Shown one piece after another: positions 12,610 to 12,625 of a stretch of DNA of 12,625 nt (positions are counted from its first letter, which is position 1; each line of letters begins with the position of its first letter). A program made the position numbers and the translations under genes. Where the stretch lies: positions 1-12,625 of the forward strand of contig DOTA01000461.1 of the NCBI GenBank assembly GCA_003513015.1. Reading direction: 5' to 3'. The stretch comes from Chloroflexota bacterium (GTDB lineage Bacteria > Chloroflexota > Anaerolineae > Anaerolineales > UBA11858). The notes beneath the pieces are model-generated. The model was not told where the DNA came from and made no database searches. It worked only from the letters and a program-made list of their open reading frames with translations.

Positions 12610-12625
12610 CTCGGAATTTGGGTGG
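12606..12625 (+). CDS. Start of a further rightward gene (partial)
   Basis: An ATG overlaps the stop of the preceding gene as ATGA and opens a frame (MTRNLG) that reaches the window edge after six codons. Only the overlap geometry supports it; nothing can be said about the product. Confidence 0.4.

Overview
The window looks like chromosomal housekeeping DNA from a moderate-GC, probably Chloroflexota (Anaerolineae-like) bacterium. That placement is inferred from gene flavour: a stand-alone NIL-domain protein next to mgtE, a RCK protein without a potassium filter, a SpoIIE-type PP2C, a GT87-like membrane protein, and several TTG/GTG starts. No marker gene settles it. No phage, transposase, integrase or CRISPR array is visible. 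Nearly everything is on the minus strand; only the last ~440 bases are transcribed rightwards.

Region 1 (about 7535 down to 1, minus strand) is a long compact gene train. Its order of transcription is: NIL-domain protein, MgtE-like transporter, DAGK/YegS-type lipid kinase, SAM methyltransferase, PP2C phosphatase, RCK/TrkA-N membrane protein, small P-loop NTPase, cytochrome b5-like protein, cupin, DUF1232/YkvA membrane protein, and a GT87-like membrane protein that runs off the left edge. Gaps are 1 to 54 bases and four junctions are ATGA overlaps (kinase/methyltransferase, phosphatase/RCK, RCK/P-loop, cytochrome b5/cupin). An extended -10 promoter lies ahead of the NIL gene, and a second, near-leaderless promoter candidate sits ahead of the phosphatase. 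The theme appears to be membrane, ion and lipid homeostasis with a signalling core.

Region 2 (7543-8853) holds rlmN, two hairpins after its stop (the distal one a good minus-strand terminator), and a 107-bp rlmN-HAD intergenic space filled almost entirely by degenerate octamer repeats. The repeats face each other to form an 18-bp perfect inverted repeat.

Region 3 (8854-12098) is a protein-quality-control block: tRNA-Leu(UAG) with a near-consensus promoter, then trigger factor with a long acidic tail, then clpP, a strong terminator, and a NagD-type HAD phosphatase that begins only 15 bases past the terminator. clpX does not follow clpP. Two perfect or near-perfect hairpins and two sets of 8-bp direct repeats lie between the tRNA and tig.

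Region 4 (12099-12625) has a divergent promoter region and a rightward pair: an unrecognised 141-aa protein followed, with an ATGA overlap, by a gene cut by the window edge.
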